A program made the position numbers and the translations under genes. The notes beneath the pieces were generated by a model. That model was not told where the DNA came from. It was given only the letters and a program-made list of their open reading frames with translations, and did no database searches. From positions 2,334,001-2,398,000 of the forward strand of contig CP053680.1 of NCBI GenBank assembly GCA_019623805.1: a stretch of DNA of 64,000 nucleotides, in the 5' to 3' direction. Below, piece after piece: positions 62,461 through 64,000 of this stretch (the stretch's first letter is position 1; the number at the start of each line of letters is the position of its first letter). The DNA is from Gammaproteobacteria bacterium (ex Lamellibrachia satsuma). GTDB lineage: Bacteria; Pseudomonadota; Gammaproteobacteria; Chromatiales; Chromatiaceae.

Positions 62461-64000
62461 ATGCGTGCTGGAATATCCCCTTTATTATTTGTCGTTGCAC
62501 TTTTTGGTTTGCCCTGCAGTGGATCGGCTGCCATCTGGAGTGATGTCCCGGCTGGGGATACCGCTGCCCGCGGGATGACTGCGGAACCACTCTACTATCG
62601 ATCCCTGCAAGCGGATGATGGCGCCTTGCGGCAGGCGCTGGCGGCTGCCCCTCTGGAGTTTACCAGCAGTCAGGGCTCGGAACTCAGCTTGCCCATGCCC
62701 AACGGCACGATGCAGCGCTTTCGACTCGAACTCTCACCGATATTGGCGCCGGAACTGGCAGCGCGCTATCCGGAGATAACCACCTACCAGGTTCATGGTG
62801 TCGATGATCCCGGTGCCAGCGGTCGGCTGGATATGACCCCACAGGGGTTTCACGGCATGATCACCTCTACCGCCGGTACTGTCTTTATCGATCCGGATGG
62901 GAGTGGCGGTTACCGCGCCTACTACAAAGGTGACTACGTCCTGGCGCAGCGCGGCATGGGGGCTGAAAGCGGATTTGCCTGCGCCGTGGACGGGGATCAG
63001 CAGACGGCCTTGCGCAGCGATGGGGATACAGCCCAACGCACCAGTGGACAGCGTCGTAATTATCGGCTGGCCCTGGCGGCCACCGGCGAATACACCCAGT
63101 TTCACGGTGGCACCAAGATCAGTGCGCTCTCTGCCATGGTGACCGCCATCAACCGGGTCAATCAGATCTATGGGCGGGATATCGCGGTGCAGTTCATACT
63201 GGTTGCCGGAAATGACCGGATTATCTACACGGATGGTGCTTCCGATCCCTACCCCGATCCGAATAATGACCTCTCAGATTTTCTAACTCCGAATAGAACT
63301 AATCTTGATAACGTTATCGGTAGTGCAAACTACGATATCGGGCATGTGTTCAGTACTTGGATCGGTGGCGGTGTCGCTTTTTTGGATAGTGTCTGTGACA
63401 GCGATTTAAAAGGTGGTGGGGTGACTGGTGGTTCTGCGCCTATCGGTGACGCCTTCTATATCGATTTTGTCTCCCATGAAATCGGTCACCAGTTCGGTGC
63501 AGATCATACCTTCGACGGTACCGCGGGTGCTTGTGCCGGAAACAGGATACCTGTGACGGCGGTAGAGCCTGGCAGTGGCTCTACCATCATGAGTTATGCG
63601 GGTATCTGCAATCCGGAAAATCTGCAACTCAACTCGGATGCCACCTTTCATGGGGTGAGTATTGGACAGATGGTGGCTTTTTCCACTCTGGGTGGTGGTA
63701 GCAGTTGCGGGACACTCGCATCCAGCGGCAATACGGCTCCCACAGCAAATGCCGGGGCGGCTTTCACTATTCCAAAAAGTACGCCTTTTGCCCTGACCGG
63801 CTCTGCTCTTGACCCAGAACTGGACACCCTCTCCTATCAGTGGGACCAGATGGATCCAGGCTCCCCGTTGTTCCGCTCCTATCTGCCGAAAGATACACCG
63901 GTCCGAAACTTCCCCCGGCTCAGTTACCAGTTGACGTGGGCTCCAGGGGAGATCGGCGAAATCCTGCCGACGGTGAGCAGAACCATGAGATTTCGGCTTA
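62461..64000 (+). CDS. Secreted reprolysin-like metzincin metalloprotease (3' end outside the window)
   Basis: A frame with no stop up to the window end (513 codons). The start ATG 62461 has GGAGA upstream and begins a signal peptide (ISPLLFVVALFGLPCSGSAA). After a pro-region of about 200 residues the catalytic domain starts around YRLALAATGEYTQFHGG. The zinc motif HEIGHQFGADH (H339, E340, H343, H349) and a Met-turn (TIMSYAG) are complete, as in M12B-type metzincins. After about residue 420 an Ig/PKD-like module begins (TAPTANAGAAFTIPKSTPFA). It is an extracellular protease; targets are unknown. Confidence 0.88.
   Translation, partial: MRAGISPLLFVVALFGLPCSGSAAIWSDVPAGDTAARGMTAEPLYYRSLQADDGALRQALAAAPLEFTSSQGSELSLPMPNGTMQRFRLELSPILAPELAARYPEITTYQVHGVDDPGASGRLDMTPQGFHGMITSTAGTVFIDPDGSGGYRAYYKGDYVLAQRGMGAESGFACAVDGDQQTALRSDGDTAQRTSGQRRNYRLALAATGEYTQFHGGTKISALSAMVTAINRVNQIYGRDIAVQFILVAGNDRIIYTDGASDPYPDPNNDLSDFLTPNRTNLDNVIGSANYDIGHVFSTWIGGGVAFLDSVCDSDLKGGGVTGGSAPIGDAFYIDFVSHEIGHQFGADHTFDGTAGACAGNRIPVTAVEPGSGSTIMSYAGICNPENLQLNSDATFHGVSIGQMVAFSTLGGGSSCGTLASSGNTAPTANAGAAFTIPKSTPFALTGSALDPELDTLSYQWDQMDPGSPLFRSYLPKDTPVRNFPRLSYQLTWAPGEIGEILPTVSRTMRFRL

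Overview
The window is chromosomal DNA of a gammaproteobacterium. Three things point there: the divergent rhlB / trxA-rho arrangement, the mreBCD-mrdA-rodA-mltB-rlpA-dacA-ybeD-lipB-lipA order, and gatCAB. Many c-type haem proteins, a sphaeroides-haem-protein operon, a PEP-CTERM protein and numerous large hybrid kinases suggest a free-living or facultatively symbiotic, respiratory, probably sulfur-oxidising Chromatiales-like bacterium. That lineage guess is inference; no 16S rRNA or marker tree is available here. No rRNA, tRNA, CRISPR array or complete insertion sequence was seen.

Layout. 1-8.4 kb: housekeeping genes (a methyltransferase start, a YkgJ-type Cys-cluster protein, rhlB, trxA, rho, a 7-bp tandem array, murU, a GCS2-type amidoligase with an AstE-type zinc peptidase, and a CNNM/CBS membrane protein). 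8.4-10.2 kb: a small lipoprotein and a PEP-CTERM protein with a sigma-54-like promoter. 10.2-21.6 kb: a long minus-strand cell-shape, cell-wall and lipoate operon running from mreB to a YdcF-type protein. 21.9-39.4 kb: three giant hybrid histidine kinases with an orphan PstS-like protein, an outer-membrane barrel, a ten-haem cytochrome and an HDOD protein. 39.6-44.5 kb: a DUF2202 protein, then the cytochrome b561 / SHP / diheme cytochrome / PepSY / response regulator / kinase operon. 44.8-52.6 kb: two more kinases, each paired with an orphan periplasmic binding protein (PhnD-like and LivJ-like), plus a REC-GGDEF diguanylate cyclase. 52.6-58.7 kb: a beta-helix remnant and a DUF6502 / DUF5666 / DUF5666-multihaem locus. 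58.8-62.2 kb: gatCAB. 62.4 kb to the end: the start of a secreted metzincin protease.

Two sets of genes look like little-described systems. First, three unrelated families of periplasmic binding protein, none with a permease, each sit beside a membrane histidine kinase. This suggests binding-protein-dependent signalling rather than transport, with c-di-GMP as one output. Second, the DUF6502 gene (with an apparent helix-turn-helix) and the 1002-residue DUF5666-nonahaem lipoprotein have near-identical minus-strand promoters: TTGAC(C/G), 16 bp, TATAAT. In both, a TGGGA-N6-TCCCA palindrome sits on the -10 box. This is direct sequence evidence for a shared operator and a small regulon controlling an outer-surface electron-transfer protein.

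The intergenic spaces hold many palindromic elements (REP- and MITE-like), some nested and one flanked by an apparent target duplication. mreC seems to start at AUC rather than AUG.
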